Assembly (NCBI RefSeq): GCF_008329705.1 | Contig: NZ_VTSX01000008.1 | Coordinates: 105,530-169,529, forward strand | Source of the DNA: Chryseobacterium sp. SN22 | GTDB lineage: Bacteria > Bacteroidota > Bacteroidia > Flavobacteriales > Weeksellaceae | Direction: 5' to 3' | Length of the DNA stretch: 64,000 nt | In this document: piece by piece, positions 34,395 through 42,716 of the stretch | How the letters are laid out: each line of letters starts with the position of its first letter | Numbering within the stretch: position 1 is the first letter of the stretch | The notes under the pieces: model-generated | Seen by the model: only the letters and a program-made list of their open reading frames with translations | What the model was told of the DNA's origin: nothing | Database searches by the model: none | Program-made: the position numbers and the translations under genes

Positions 34395-35162
34395 ATGGGA
34401 ATTTTTTACAACAATGCGGTTTGCGATATTTATATAGGAAAAAGTGCAGGGGTCAAAGTAATGCAGGACATCAGAAGCGCCCGTAAAAATGTAAAGATTG
34501 TTTCACCCTATCTTTCGCCTGTCCTCATTAAAGAACTCATTGACCTCCATGCAAGAGGAATCAAGATCAGACTGATCACGAGCGATGAAATCGAGGATTT
34601 TTACGGATACGATAAAAATATTCATAAACTTATTATTCAGAATAAACACGTTGATGAACATGCAAAACAGACAAGGGATAATCTTCTTAGCTTATCTGGA
34701 ACCCTTCTCTTTGCCATGATCGGTTTGGGTGTGGTTTTATTGCCTTTGATGTACCTTTTAAACAATTTTAAACTGGCATACGGATTTATCGCTGTGGTTT
34801 TGATGTTTTTTGTAAGAGATGCTGTAGTAAAAAAGATAAAAAAAACAAAGGTTTATCATTACACCTACAAACAGCTTTTCCCGTTTAAGGTTTTTGTTTC
34901 TCCTAATAGTGGAAATTCTACCCACAAAACTTTTGTCCATAGCAAAATTTACATCATCGATGATGAGATTGCCTATATCGGTTCGCTTAACTTTACCAAA
35001 AGCGGAATGCGGGATAACCATGAAACCAGGATCAGAACGACCGATCCGGAGGCCGTGGCCAAAATTATAGAAGAGGTAAAAGAAGTCTTTTATCACTCCA
35101 AGCTGCCTGAAAGGGACATTCAGTTCTGGGGGAGCCAGCTGTATGAAGAACCTGGTAATTAG
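34395..35162 (+). CDS. Phospholipase D-like protein with inserted membrane hairpin
   Basis: This 255-residue protein carries one PLD-type motif, VHSKIYIIDDEIAYIGSLNF (about 180-199), with the H-x-K core. The N-terminal half (SPYLSPVLIKELIDLHARGIKI) resembles a degraded first PLD repeat without its own H-x-K. Two hydrophobic stretches (about 100-122 and 128-140) suggest a membrane hairpin between the halves. A single H-x-K fits a dimeric PLD-superfamily nuclease or transferase better than a classical phospholipase. It is the last gene before a 350-nt repeat-bearing spacer. Substrate is unknown. Confidence 0.75.
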   Translation: MGIFYNNAVCDIYIGKSAGVKVMQDIRSARKNVKIVSPYLSPVLIKELIDLHARGIKIRLITSDEIEDFYGYDKNIHKLIIQNKHVDEHAKQTRDNLLSLSGTLLFAMIGLGVVLLPLMYLLNNFKLAYGFIAVVLMFFVRDAVVKKIKKTKVYHYTYKQLFPFKVFVSPNSGNSTHKTFVHSKIYIIDDEIAYIGSLNFTKSGMRDNHETRIRTTDPEAVAKIIEEVKEVFYHSKLPERDIQFWGSQLYEEPGN

Positions 35163-35280
35163 GGTAAATGGTTAATGATGAATTTTGCTCCGCAAGTGAA
35201 TGGTGAATTTTAGGGATGCAAAAAACTGGCCAACGCAGCGAATTGAACATTCATCATTGACTTTTAGCATTATGCTGCAA

Positions 35281-35345
35281 AAAACCACCCCGTCAAAAAT
35301 TCCTTTGGAATTTTCGCCACCCCTCCAAAGGAGTGGAATTGCGGT
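35281..35345. repeat. Dispersed intergenic repeat, copy 1
   Basis: The copy begins AACCACCCCGTCA, followed by two small hairpins (AAAATTCC..GGAATTTT and CCACCCCTCC..GGAGTGG). A second, diverged copy sits at 49068-49130. Similar sequences are scattered in related genomes as I remember them. Confidence 0.65.
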
Positions 35346-35456
35346 TAAGGGTTTAAGCGGTTGCCCTTTATTTTAATGTGAATTAAATTGACAAGCGCAG
35401 CGGATTCACCATTGGCCATTGACTGTTGAAATAATAACCACCTTTGCCTGATAGAC

Positions 35457-35499
35457 GAATGGTGAATTTCAGCCCTATACAGTATCGAATTCACCATTC
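35457..35499. repeat. Inverted repeat with ATTCACCATT arms
   Basis: GAATGGTGAATT (35457-35468) pairs with AATTCACCATTC (35488-35499) around a 19-nt loop; no T tract follows, so it is not a standard terminator. Confidence 0.6.
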
Positions 35500-35510
35500 A
35501 CTCTTTACTT

Positions 35511-37352
35511 TTACCGCTCCACCAGCTCCTTTACCTGTTCCCCGTAAAAATCGGTTTCCGCTTTATTTATTTTCAGCAACTGGTACCATTTCCGGAACGC
35601 TCCGATGAAGACGACCAGCATCAGAAGCATTGCAATTACCGCCAAAGATGCCAGAAGATACTGTCCTTTGGGAATATAAATCGATGTTACCTGGATATAT
35701 CCCGCCCAAAACGTAATTATCGCCATAAAAACGCCGGGAATGGCTGAGCATAAGGCATATTTCCCGCGGTTCAGACGGATTAGCATGGTTGTACAGACAA
35801 TCAGACCGCAAGCAGCCAGAAGCTGGTTGCTGATTCCGAACAGTGGCCAGATGCTGCTTACATTTCCCGTAAAAACCAGATATCCCCAGGCAAAAGTAAA
35901 GACCAGACTGCTGATGATAATACCGGGGGTCCAGTTTTTGTCGTTGAATTTAGGAATAACGGAACCCAGCATTTCCTGTAAAAAGAAACGGCCGACTCTT
36001 GTTCCTGCATCGATAGCCGTAAGGATAAACACGGCCTCAAACATGATGGCAAAATTATACCAGTAAGCCATCAGCTGGTCCATATAAGGGATCTTGTTGA
36101 AGATATGCGCCATGCCGACAGCCAGCGATACCGCACCTCCTGTTCTTCCATGAAGGTCAATCCCGATCTTTTGTGAAAAATAATCAATATCAACACCGTG
36201 CAGGGCAGGGTGAGCGGCCAGAAAAGCGTCGTAAGATTCTTTTGGGGTATTGATGGCAAAATAATCTCCGGGCATTAAAGTACATGCTGCAATGAGTGCC
36301 ATCAAAGCTACAAATCCTTCTACCAGCATCGCGCCGTAGCCTACAAAAAGGATCTCCCTTTCTTTATTCAGCATTTTAGGAGTGGTTCCGGTAGCAATTA
36401 CAGCATGGAATCCTGAAATCGCTCCGCAGGCAATCACAATAAAAATAAATGGCAGCACCGGTCCGCCAATCACCGGTCCTCCGCCGTTAACGAACTGCGT
36501 AAGAGCCGGCATCTGCACTGTAGGGTGGATCACGATCACGCCGATAGCCAGCATGATGATGGTCCCGATTTTCAGATAGGTTGAAAGATAATCTCTTGGA
36601 ACAAGAAGCAGCCAGACCGGCAGTACTGAAGCCAAAAATCCGTATAACGGAATGGCAATGGAGATGGTTGTAATATCCCATGAGAAAAGATTATTCATGG
36701 TCTCATTCTGCATCAGGTTATGTCCGCCGATAATTCCGCCGATCAGCAGAATCCCGCCTAAAATACTGGCGAAAGTCACCGAGTTTTTTCGGTATCGCAT
36801 AATCAGTCCCATGATAATGGCAATCGGCATGGTAATAATGACCGTAAACAGTGACCAGGAAGCTTCATGCATGGCATTGATGCATGCTAATGACAATCCG
36901 GCCAGCGTAAGGATAAGAATAAATAAAATAGCAAAACCGGCTACCGTTCCCGTTGTCTTGCCGATTTCCTTAGAAGCAATGGTTGCCAGACTTTGCCCTT
37001 TATGGCGCACTGAAGCAAATAGAACCACCATATCATGAACCCCGCCGCCCAGCACACAGCCGATGAGAATCCACAAGGCACCGGGAAGATACCCGAATTG
37101 TGCAGCCAAAACAGGCCCTACCAAAGGCCCAGCTGCGGCAATGGCGGCAAAGTGGTGCCCGAAAAGCACATTTTTATTGGTTGCCACATAATCCTTTCCA
37201 TCAGCAAATTCTACGGCCGGTGTGGTATTGTGATCATTGAGCTTTAGCACTTTGTTAGCCATAAAAATACCGTAGAAACGGTAGGCGATGGCAAAAATCA
37301 GTACAGAAACAAAGACGATGGTTAAGGCATTGATGTTATTTAGTGAATCCAT
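35511..37352 (-). CDS. cstA: Carbon starvation protein CstA family transporter
   Basis: With the start at 37352 (MDSLNNINALT) CstA has 613 residues and about 16 hydrophobic segments. Family landmarks are YRFYGIFMANKVL, FGHHFAAIAAAGPLVGPVLAAQFGYLPGA (shown in parts by family wording), and GGGVHDMVVLFASVRHKGQSL. CstA imports peptides or pyruvate during carbon limitation. The in-frame ATG at 37373 would add only seven residues, so either is possible. A spacer of about 225 nt precedes it with no exact TAnnTTTG box. Confidence 0.93.
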   Translation of the reverse strand: MDSLNNINALTIVFVSVLIFAIAYRFYGIFMANKVLKLNDHNTTPAVEFADGKDYVATNKNVLFGHHFAAIAAAGPLVGPVLAAQFGYLPGALWILIGCVLGGGVHDMVVLFASVRHKGQSLATIASKEIGKTTGTVAGFAILFILILTLAGLSLACINAMHEASWSLFTVIITMPIAIIMGLIMRYRKNSVTFASILGGILLIGGIIGGHNLMQNETMNNLFSWDITTISIAIPLYGFLASVLPVWLLLVPRDYLSTYLKIGTIIMLAIGVIVIHPTVQMPALTQFVNGGGPVIGGPVLPFIFIVIACGAISGFHAVIATGTTPKMLNKEREILFVGYGAMLVEGFVALMALIAACTLMPGDYFAINTPKESYDAFLAAHPALHGVDIDYFSQKIGIDLHGRTGGAVSLAVGMAHIFNKIPYMDQLMAYWYNFAIMFEAVFILTAIDAGTRVGRFFLQEMLGSVIPKFNDKNWTPGIIISSLVFTFAWGYLVFTGNVSSIWPLFGISNQLLAACGLIVCTTMLIRLNRGKYALCSAIPGVFMAIITFWAGYIQVTSIYIPKGQYLLASLAVIAMLLMLVVFIGAFRKWYQLLKINKAETDFYGEQVKELVER

Positions 37353-37599
37353 ATCATTCCGGTTTTTTATCAATAAATAATTTAATTTTCGATTTGTTTT
37401 AATTTGAATAATTTAAACAATGGCCAAGTTAATTATTTTAGAGATATAATACCACGATATATATAGTAATTTAGCAAATTAATCCATTGGTCAGGTATAT
37501 TTTATTGTATTTTAGGGAAATACTAATTATTATATATGTCAATTAGTATCTCTGTTATGATTTATCTGTATTAAATTTGCTTTATTAACAGGATTGGAA

Positions 37600-38619
37600 T
37601 CATTTTTTATGAGCTTCTATAAAATTCAGCATTTTTTCATTTAGCTGGTCCATGTAAGCTTTATCTGTTTTTCCAAAGCCGTGCACACCATTTTCCACAA
37701 TGACCAGATTTGCTTCAATATTTTGTTTTTTCAGCTTTCTGACCAGTTTTTTAGAATGTTTCAAAGGGGCTACTTTATCTTTATTGCCATGAAGGATAAA
37801 AGTAGGAATTCCGTTTTCAGTATTATTGATCGGTGAGACGGTTTCCAGATAGTCGATGGCATCTCTTTTTTCTTTGTTGATGTTATAACCTGAGATTCCG
37901 TACACCAGTTTTTCCCTGATTTCGACAATCGGTTTGAAAAACAAACCCACAATAGCAACGGGAACTTTACCCAGTCTTGTATGTAAAAGCTTATTCAGAT
38001 CCGTAGGCCCGAAATTGTCTACCACATAATTTACCTTTGAGGAATAAGATGAAAGTTCCGGGCTTCCAACATATTCGTTCTCAGGGGTATAGGCCGCCAG
38101 CAAGGAAAGATGGGCACCTGAAGACGCTCCGAAAAAACCGATGTTATCAGGGTCGAAGTTAAACTGCTGTGCATTTTTCCGTACCCATCTTACCGCATCT
38201 TTCGTATCTTCAATGGGTAACGGGAAGTGTACCGTTTCGCTAACCAAAGTATAATCGATACTGATTACCGCATAGTTTTTTTCTACCAATTTTAAAATAA
38301 AACTTTCAATATAATTACCGGCTCTCACCACTTTGTCACCTTTGGCCCACGCACCGCCGTGAACATAGATCACTACCGGAAGTTTTCCTGTTACCTGATG
38401 CTTAGGCCGGTACAGGTCAAGAGCAACCCGTTTTCCCAGAGTGTTGGTTTTATACATGATATTTTCGATAAGTGCCGTTTTTTCAGGAAGAATTGTACTG
38501 GGAGGAACTTTATTTTCCGGAAAATCCTGAGAGAATCCTGAGGTAAAGGAGGTTAAAAGGAAAATAAAAAACAGGTTTAAAAAAAACCTGTACAGTATAC
38601 TTTGGTGAAATTTTTTCAT
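37600..38619 (-). CDS. Secreted alpha/beta hydrolase (carboxylesterase-like)
   Basis: This 339-residue protein has a signal-type N terminus (FFIFLLTSFTSGFSQ). The oxyanion motif is YVHGGAWAKGD, the nucleophile is in FFGASSGAHLS, and GVHGFGK near the end supplies the histidine. It belongs to the BD-FAE/hormone-sensitive-lipase-type esterases. It differs clearly from the 33488 esterase, so this is a separate enzyme. Substrate is unknown. It lies upstream of cstA on the same strand but 225 nt away. Confidence 0.87.
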   Translation of the reverse strand: MKKFHQSILYRFFLNLFFIFLLTSFTSGFSQDFPENKVPPSTILPEKTALIENIMYKTNTLGKRVALDLYRPKHQVTGKLPVVIYVHGGAWAKGDKVVRAGNYIESFILKLVEKNYAVISIDYTLVSETVHFPLPIEDTKDAVRWVRKNAQQFNFDPDNIGFFGASSGAHLSLLAAYTPENEYVGSPELSSYSSKVNYVVDNFGPTDLNKLLHTRLGKVPVAIVGLFFKPIVEIREKLVYGISGYNINKEKRDAIDYLETVSPINNTENGIPTFILHGNKDKVAPLKHSKKLVRKLKKQNIEANLVIVENGVHGFGKTDKAYMDQLNEKMLNFIEAHKK

Positions 38620-38719
38620 AAATTCAATACGGAGAAGATCTGATTTTTCTCTGCAGAAAAGGCTATCAAAAGTCTTACCAATTATTATTTTCTCAGTCCC
38701 GATAAAGGGTGGTCATTCT

Positions 38720-39103
38720 TTATAAAACCAGTTCCTGAAAAAGTTTATCAAAAGTTTTTTCGAGATCCTTAGACTTTCCGGGATGGGGTCTTGATGTCTG
38801 TACTGAGGCACTTCTTACAGCTGTCAGCCACCGGAACCGGTCCGGGATGTCAAGCAGGGCAATCGGACCGCCGTCTTTTTTCCCTTCAGCAATTTTTTTG
38901 AAGCTTTCCAGATTCCGGTGTACGTCTTCATAGTCCAGTTTGCTTCTCATCAGCCGGAATTTATCAGGACAGAGGTAAAAGTCTACTCTGATGAACTTCT
39001 CTTTTTTCGAAAACATCACCAGTCCGATGTTGAAGAATTCTTCTCTTTCCACTTTCGGAACCAAACGGATCACGGCGTATTCGTAAATTTTATCCTCTTG
39101 CAT
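38720..39103 (-). CDS. DUF3037-domain protein
   Basis: This 127-residue protein resembles the DUF3037 family (YEYAVIRLVPKVEREEFFNIG, DFYLCPDKFRL). Its function is unknown. Its start overlaps the end of the HipA-like kinase gene by 14 nt, so the two are translated together; this pair is, as I remember it, repeatedly found side by side. It has no signal peptide or membrane segment and is probably cytoplasmic. Confidence 0.78.
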   Translation of the reverse strand: MQEDKIYEYAVIRLVPKVEREEFFNIGLVMFSKKEKFIRVDFYLCPDKFRLMRSKLDYEDVHRNLESFKKIAEGKKDGGPIALLDIPDRFRWLTAVRSASVQTSRPHPGKSKDLEKTFDKLFQELVL

Positions 39104-39863
39104 TTTTGGCTTCGTTTAAAAAGATTTCAGAATGTTCCAGTCTTGTTTTCAGGAAGTTGAAATAGACGTCACGGATTTCGTCCGGGCTTTCTTCAGCATC
39201 TTCCCAATGCAGCCAGTCCTGTGGAATCAGGTCTACGATTTCCCTGAAAATATGAGTATTTAAAACTTCTTTGGCCAGCTTATCGGCTTCATCGAGCCGG
39301 GTAGCCTGAGGAAGCAGAACGTGGTCTTTCACATATTTAAAAGGCGTTTTAGCGGCCGTATCAAAATTCTGCCACGAATGATGGAAATAAAAAGAAGCCC
39401 CGTTATCGATGATCCACAATTCCTTATGCCACATCAGCATATTGGTATTTTTAAAGGTACGGTCGATATTGGTGATGAAGGCGTCCAGCCAGACAATTTT
39501 TGATGCCAGCAGCGGATCTACGGAAATGCTGGGATCGTAGGTGATCGATTCCGAAAGATAATGCAGTCCCAGATTCAGCCCTTCGGAATTTTTCAGGAGA
39601 TCCTGGATTTCCTCATCCGCTTCCGTTCTTCCGAAATCCACGTCGAGATTTACAAAAACAAGTTCCGGAATTTTCAGCCCGAGGGCTTCCGTGATTTTTC
39701 CGCCAAGCAGTTCGGAGATCAGCATCTTTACGCCATGTCCTGCGCCGCGGAATTTGAGTACATATTTAAAATCATCATCAGCTTCTGCCAAAGCGGGGAG
39801 TGAACCTCCCTCACGAAGCGGCAGGATATAACGCATGACCGTTACCGTTCTTAAGTCCAACAT
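39090..39863 (-). CDS. HipA-like kinase-fold protein
   Basis: This 257-residue protein has a HipA-like kinase pattern without the N-terminal domain of classical HipA: K37 in YVLKFRGAG as candidate ATP lysine, the catalytic loop NIDRTFKNTNML (D134 and N139), and D153 in WIIDNGASF as metal Asp. It is related to HipA, which phosphorylates a tRNA synthetase, but no HipB-like antitoxin is next door; instead a DUF3037 gene overlaps its end by 14 nt. Target is unknown. The -7 box sits 4 nt before its ATG. Confidence 0.8.
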   Translation of the reverse strand: MLDLRTVTVMRYILPLREGGSLPALAEADDDFKYVLKFRGAGHGVKMLISELLGGKITEALGLKIPELVFVNLDVDFGRTEADEEIQDLLKNSEGLNLGLHYLSESITYDPSISVDPLLASKIVWLDAFITNIDRTFKNTNMLMWHKELWIIDNGASFYFHHSWQNFDTAAKTPFKYVKDHVLLPQATRLDEADKLAKEVLNTHIFREIVDLIPQDWLHWEDAEESPDEIRDVYFNFLKTRLEHSEIFLNEAKNARG

Positions 39864-39867
39864 GAAG

Positions 39868-39875
39868 CAAAAATA
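39868..39875 (-). promoter_or_regulatory. -7 box abutting the HipA-like gene start
   Basis: The minus strand reads TATTTTTG with 4 nt before the ATG at 39863, predicting a leaderless transcript for the HipA-like/DUF3037 pair. Confidence 0.55.
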
Positions 39876-40027
39876 AGGTTTTCCTTTGTGTTTTACTCTA
39901 TTTTTAATATTTTTAAAAGAGAATTGGGGTTGAAAGCCTAATGAATAAGTACTGTTTTTTATTTAGGTTAAATGGAATTTAATCCAGAGAAAGCAGACGT
40001 GAATAATAAATTAAATAAAAGTAAAAT

Positions 40028-40867
40028 ATGGGAATTGTAAAAAAGCAGAATATCGTTATTTCAAATCCGGAGACAAGGGATTTTCTTGCCGACGCCTTTT
40101 ATCCTGAAAATGGAAGCAGGCTGCCGCTGGTCATATTTGTTCATGGCTACAAAGGCTATAAAGACTGGGGCGCCTGGAACCTGATGGCGGAAAAGTTTGC
40201 AGAGGCCGGTTTTTTCTTTGTTAAATTTAATTTTTCGCATAACGGGACTACGGTCGGAGATCCGCTGAATTTCGGTGATCTCGAAGCTTTCGGCAATAAC
40301 AATTACTCCAAAGAGCTTTCCGATTTGGGTATGGTTATCGATTATTTTGCTGCAGATCATGCAGTACACAAGGATAAAATTGTACTAATAGGCCACAGCA
40401 GAGGGGGAGGGATTTCCATTATTAAAACCTACGAAGATGAGCGCATCCATGGCCTGATTACATTAGCCAGCGTTGATACTTTGGACCGTTTTCCGAAAAA
40501 TGAAGCTTTAGGAAATTGGAAGGAAGAAGGAGTATATTATGTAATGAACGGGAGAACCAAACAGGAAATGCCGCATTATTACCAGTTCTATCAAGATTAT
40601 GAAAAAGATGTACACCGTTTTGATGTGGAACGCGCTACCGAAATGGCAAAAGCTCATTTTTTAATCATTCACGGAACAAATGACGAAAGTGTACCGGTAA
40701 AAAATGCCGAGCATCTTCACCTGCTGCACCCGAATTCCGAATTGTATTTAATTGAAAATGCCGATCACACTTTTGGATCAAGAGAGCCCTGGGAACAGGC
40801 TGAACTTCCGGCGGACCTTAATAATGTCGTTGAAAAGTGTATAGATTTTTTAAAAGAAAAAATATAG
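40028..40867 (+). CDS. Alpha/beta hydrolase
   Basis: This 279-residue protein has no signal peptide, so it is cytoplasmic. It shows FVHGYKGYKDWGAWN near the N terminus, the nucleophile elbow GHSRGGG, a late acid in IIHGTNDESVPV and a histidine in NADHTFGS, which together make a complete triad. The fold is of the dienelactone-hydrolase/prolyl-oligopeptidase type. Three cysteine-rich leader peptides begin about 100 nt downstream on the same strand with no terminator between, so it could be in the same transcript. A processing or immunity role is speculation. Confidence 0.85.
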   Translation: MGIVKKQNIVISNPETRDFLADAFYPENGSRLPLVIFVHGYKGYKDWGAWNLMAEKFAEAGFFFVKFNFSHNGTTVGDPLNFGDLEAFGNNNYSKELSDLGMVIDYFAADHAVHKDKIVLIGHSRGGGISIIKTYEDERIHGLITLASVDTLDRFPKNEALGNWKEEGVYYVMNGRTKQEMPHYYQFYQDYEKDVHRFDVERATEMAKAHFLIIHGTNDESVPVKNAEHLHLLHPNSELYLIENADHTFGSREPWEQAELPADLNNVVEKCIDFLKEKI

Positions 40868-40965
40868 ATTTATAAAAATGTGGTATTTTTTTTAGCTATA
40901 GATCTTTTATGAAAATAAATTCATATCTTGGTGATTAAAATTATCAACCTAAAATCCAGATTATT

Positions 40966-41175
40966 ATGAAATCGCTACACCAAGCTCAGAAATTAGACAG
41001 GGAAGCTCGGAAAAACATTATGGGAATGGGACCGACGTCTCCTTCCTGTGCGCCGACCGGATGTTATGATCAATCTATCAATAACAGCAATGACCGGTGC
41101 TTTATCCTTTCCTGTCCTTCGGTATATGGTTATATGCAAACCATCAACGGAACCCGTAAATGTTGTTTCTTTTAG
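40966..41175 (+). CDS. Double-glycine-type leader peptide, six cysteines (copy 1)
   Basis: This 69-residue precursor has a leader with QAQKLDREARKNIMGMG, matching the other two copies but with GMG instead of GG. The core has six cysteines in the order C-x4-C-x11-C-x4-C-x15-CC, ending KCCFF. That spacing is shared with the next two genes. Bacteriocin-like precursors in Chryseobacterium have leaders of this kind, cut after the glycine motif by peptidase-containing ABC exporters. No exporter or modifying enzyme is in the window. Three disulfides are possible but inferred. Confidence 0.85.
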   Translation: MKSLHQAQKLDREARKNIMGMGPTSPSCAPTGCYDQSINNSNDRCFILSCPSVYGYMQTINGTRKCCFF

Positions 41176-41231
41176 ATTCTAATAGCTTTTAATGAACAAA
41201 ATTTAAATAAAACATCTAAATTCAGATTACT

Positions 41232-41438
41232 ATGAAAAACGTAAAACTTAAAAACGCTCAGAAACTGAGCAGAGAATCCCAGAAGCATATTTCGGGAGGG
41301 GACAAAGAATTAGTTTGCCAGTCAGGCTGTGTAAAGTATTATCTAAGCGACGGGCAGGGAAATTGTAAAGCTCCGCCATGTAACGATTTAACGGGAAGTG
41401 AAGTCGTTATTGACGGACGGACACAGTGCTGCTTCTAA
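41232..41438 (+). CDS. Double-glycine-type leader peptide, six cysteines (copy 2)
   Basis: This 68-residue precursor has the leader KNAQKLSRESQKHISGG, a clear double-glycine site, then a core with C-x3-C-x11-C-x4-C-x15-CC ending QCCF. It shares SDGQGNC and APPC with copy 3. It lies 56 nt after copy 1. The leader's LSRE and I-x-G-G pattern is the recognition element in double-glycine leaders. The mature part would be about 43-45 residues. Function is not known; bacteriocin, signal peptide or metallophore-like roles all fit. Confidence 0.87.
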   Translation: MKNVKLKNAQKLSRESQKHISGGDKELVCQSGCVKYYLSDGQGNCKAPPCNDLTGSEVVIDGRTQCCF

Positions 41439-41525
41439 CCGTAAATACAAATAGGCCTTTTCATTAACGAAATGGCTTGCCCAAATTAAAATACAATCAG
41501 TTAATAAATAAAATACTAACGTCCT

Positions 41526-41735
41526 ATGAAAAATTCAAATCTAAAAAATGCTCAGAAGCTGAGCCGTGAAGCACAAAGACACATCGTGGGATCAGGAAAA
41601 ACCTGCTCACTAAGTGGATGTTTTAATGATTACATAAGCGACGGGCAGGGGGGCTGCGTGGTACCTCCATGTGCACCTCCTAATTTGGGGGTAGAAGTAA
41701 AAAATGCTAACGGACGTTGGCAATGTTGCTATTAA
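41526..41735 (+). CDS. Double-glycine-type leader peptide, six cysteines (copy 3)
   Basis: This 69-residue precursor has the leader KNAQKLSREAQRHIVGSG, with GS in place of GG, and a core with C-x4-C-x11-C-x4-C-x17-CC ending QCCY. It shares YISDGQGGC and PPC with copy 2. It lies 87 nt after copy 2, and the cluster ends at a long terminator hairpin at 41747. The three copies conserve cysteine spacing better than other core residues, pointing to selection on the fold. Confidence 0.87.
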   Translation: MKNSNLKNAQKLSREAQRHIVGSGKTCSLSGCFNDYISDGQGGCVVPPCAPPNLGVEVKNANGRWQCCY

Positions 41736-41746
41736 GCTTTTAAAGT

Positions 41747-41785
41747 AAATAATAAAGGAGTGAAAATTTCACTCCTTTATTATTT
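41747..41785. terminator. Long bidirectional terminator after the peptide cluster
   Basis: An almost perfect palindrome of 19 bp per arm (AAATAATAAAGGAGTGAAA and its complement, 41747-41785) lies between the last peptide gene and the convergent flavin reductase gene, with A/T runs both ways. Confidence 0.85.
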
Positions 41786-41795
41786 ATAACTTTTA

Positions 41796-42617
41796 CTATT
41801 TGATTAATATCCTCCAGGCCTCATCAATTTTGCTTTCCAGCAATAGTTTCTGAGCATCACGATGAATATTCTCGTCAGAATGATAGGCTCCTTCACGCAG
41901 CACTTCCACATTGGCCAGCATGCCCAGATCGTTTCCGGTGAAAATGCGGCTGTACCTGATTTCTTCCGGCAATTGGTCGAAACCGATGCCTTTGGTCACC
42001 AATGGTTTCGGGACTTCAAAAAGATTGTTTTCATTATTTCGGGAATACCAGTTGCTGCCGAGCCGGGCAACCATATCCAGCTTTGCCTGGTCCGGGTTTC
42101 CGTTTTCATCCAGATAGTTTTCCCGGACATGGATTTTCTGTACCTCACAAATCACCAGGTTTCCGGCACCACCCTGATTACCCAAAGATTTTACTTCCAG
42201 AACTTTGCATTCAAAATTCACCGGACATTCTTCAATCAGTTTAGGTTGTATCAGATCGGCTTCTCTCATGGTCAGACCGGATTTGATGAATTCATTAACG
42301 CCGTCCCCGTATTCGGTGGAAGCCAGCGAGATCTGCTGTACGATCGGAAAATTTACGGTTCCGATGACCACTTCGGGCACTTCCAGCACATTTTCCAAAG
42401 TATGTTTGGTGGTGTTGTCCCGGACCCTTCTGGATGGTGAGAAGATCAGCACCGGCGGCACTGTACTGAACATATTAAAAAAACTGAACGGCGACAGGTT
42501 GCTATTCCCATCTTTGTCAACAGTCGAAGCCAACGCAATAGGACGGGGTGATATGGCCGTCTGCATTACCGTCTGCAGCTGCACAGGGGTTATCTCGGAT
42601 GGAATGAGTGTCTTCAT
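41796..42617 (-). CDS. Flavin reductase family protein (FMN-binding split barrel)
   Basis: This 273-residue protein resembles the flavin reductase-like FMN-binding family: PRPIALASTVDKDGNSNLSPFSFFNMFS near the start, then GTVNFPIVQQISLAS and an ECKVLEVKSLGNQGG segment. It binds FMN and probably moves electrons from NAD(P)H or acts as an oxygen-independent partner. It is the last gene of the tyrosine-catabolism block on the minus strand, about 100 nt after fahA, but its role in that pathway is not known. Confidence 0.8.
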   Translation of the reverse strand: MKTLIPSEITPVQLQTVMQTAISPRPIALASTVDKDGNSNLSPFSFFNMFSTVPPVLIFSPSRRVRDNTTKHTLENVLEVPEVVIGTVNFPIVQQISLASTEYGDGVNEFIKSGLTMREADLIQPKLIEECPVNFECKVLEVKSLGNQGGAGNLVICEVQKIHVRENYLDENGNPDQAKLDMVARLGSNWYSRNNENNLFEVPKPLVTKGIGFDQLPEEIRYSRIFTGNDLGMLANVEVLREGAYHSDENIHRDAQKLLLESKIDEAWRILIK

Positions 42618-42716
42618 TATTACATTAATTCTTTTAACAAATAAGTCACATCAGGTTTAGATGAATATGTTGAAAAGATTTTAACATAAGATCTTTTGTG
42701 ACTTTTGTGGATAAAT

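Larger units (their letters stand above)
35163..35510. other. Repeat-bearing spacer before cstA
   Basis: The stretch contains a dispersed repeat (35281-35345), several near-copies of ATTCACCATT and its reverse complement, and a 12-bp inverted repeat (35457-35499) just before the cstA stop. No gene is visible. Confidence 0.7.

Noticed and set aside
37374..37599. Possible regulatory sequence upstream of cstA
   Set aside because: AT-rich with a short ATATAT run but no exact promoter box or clear operator, so no feature is claimed.
40910..40939. Nine-codon ORF before the peptide cluster
   Set aside because: Too short to support and no conserved feature, though it lies in the leader region of the peptide genes.
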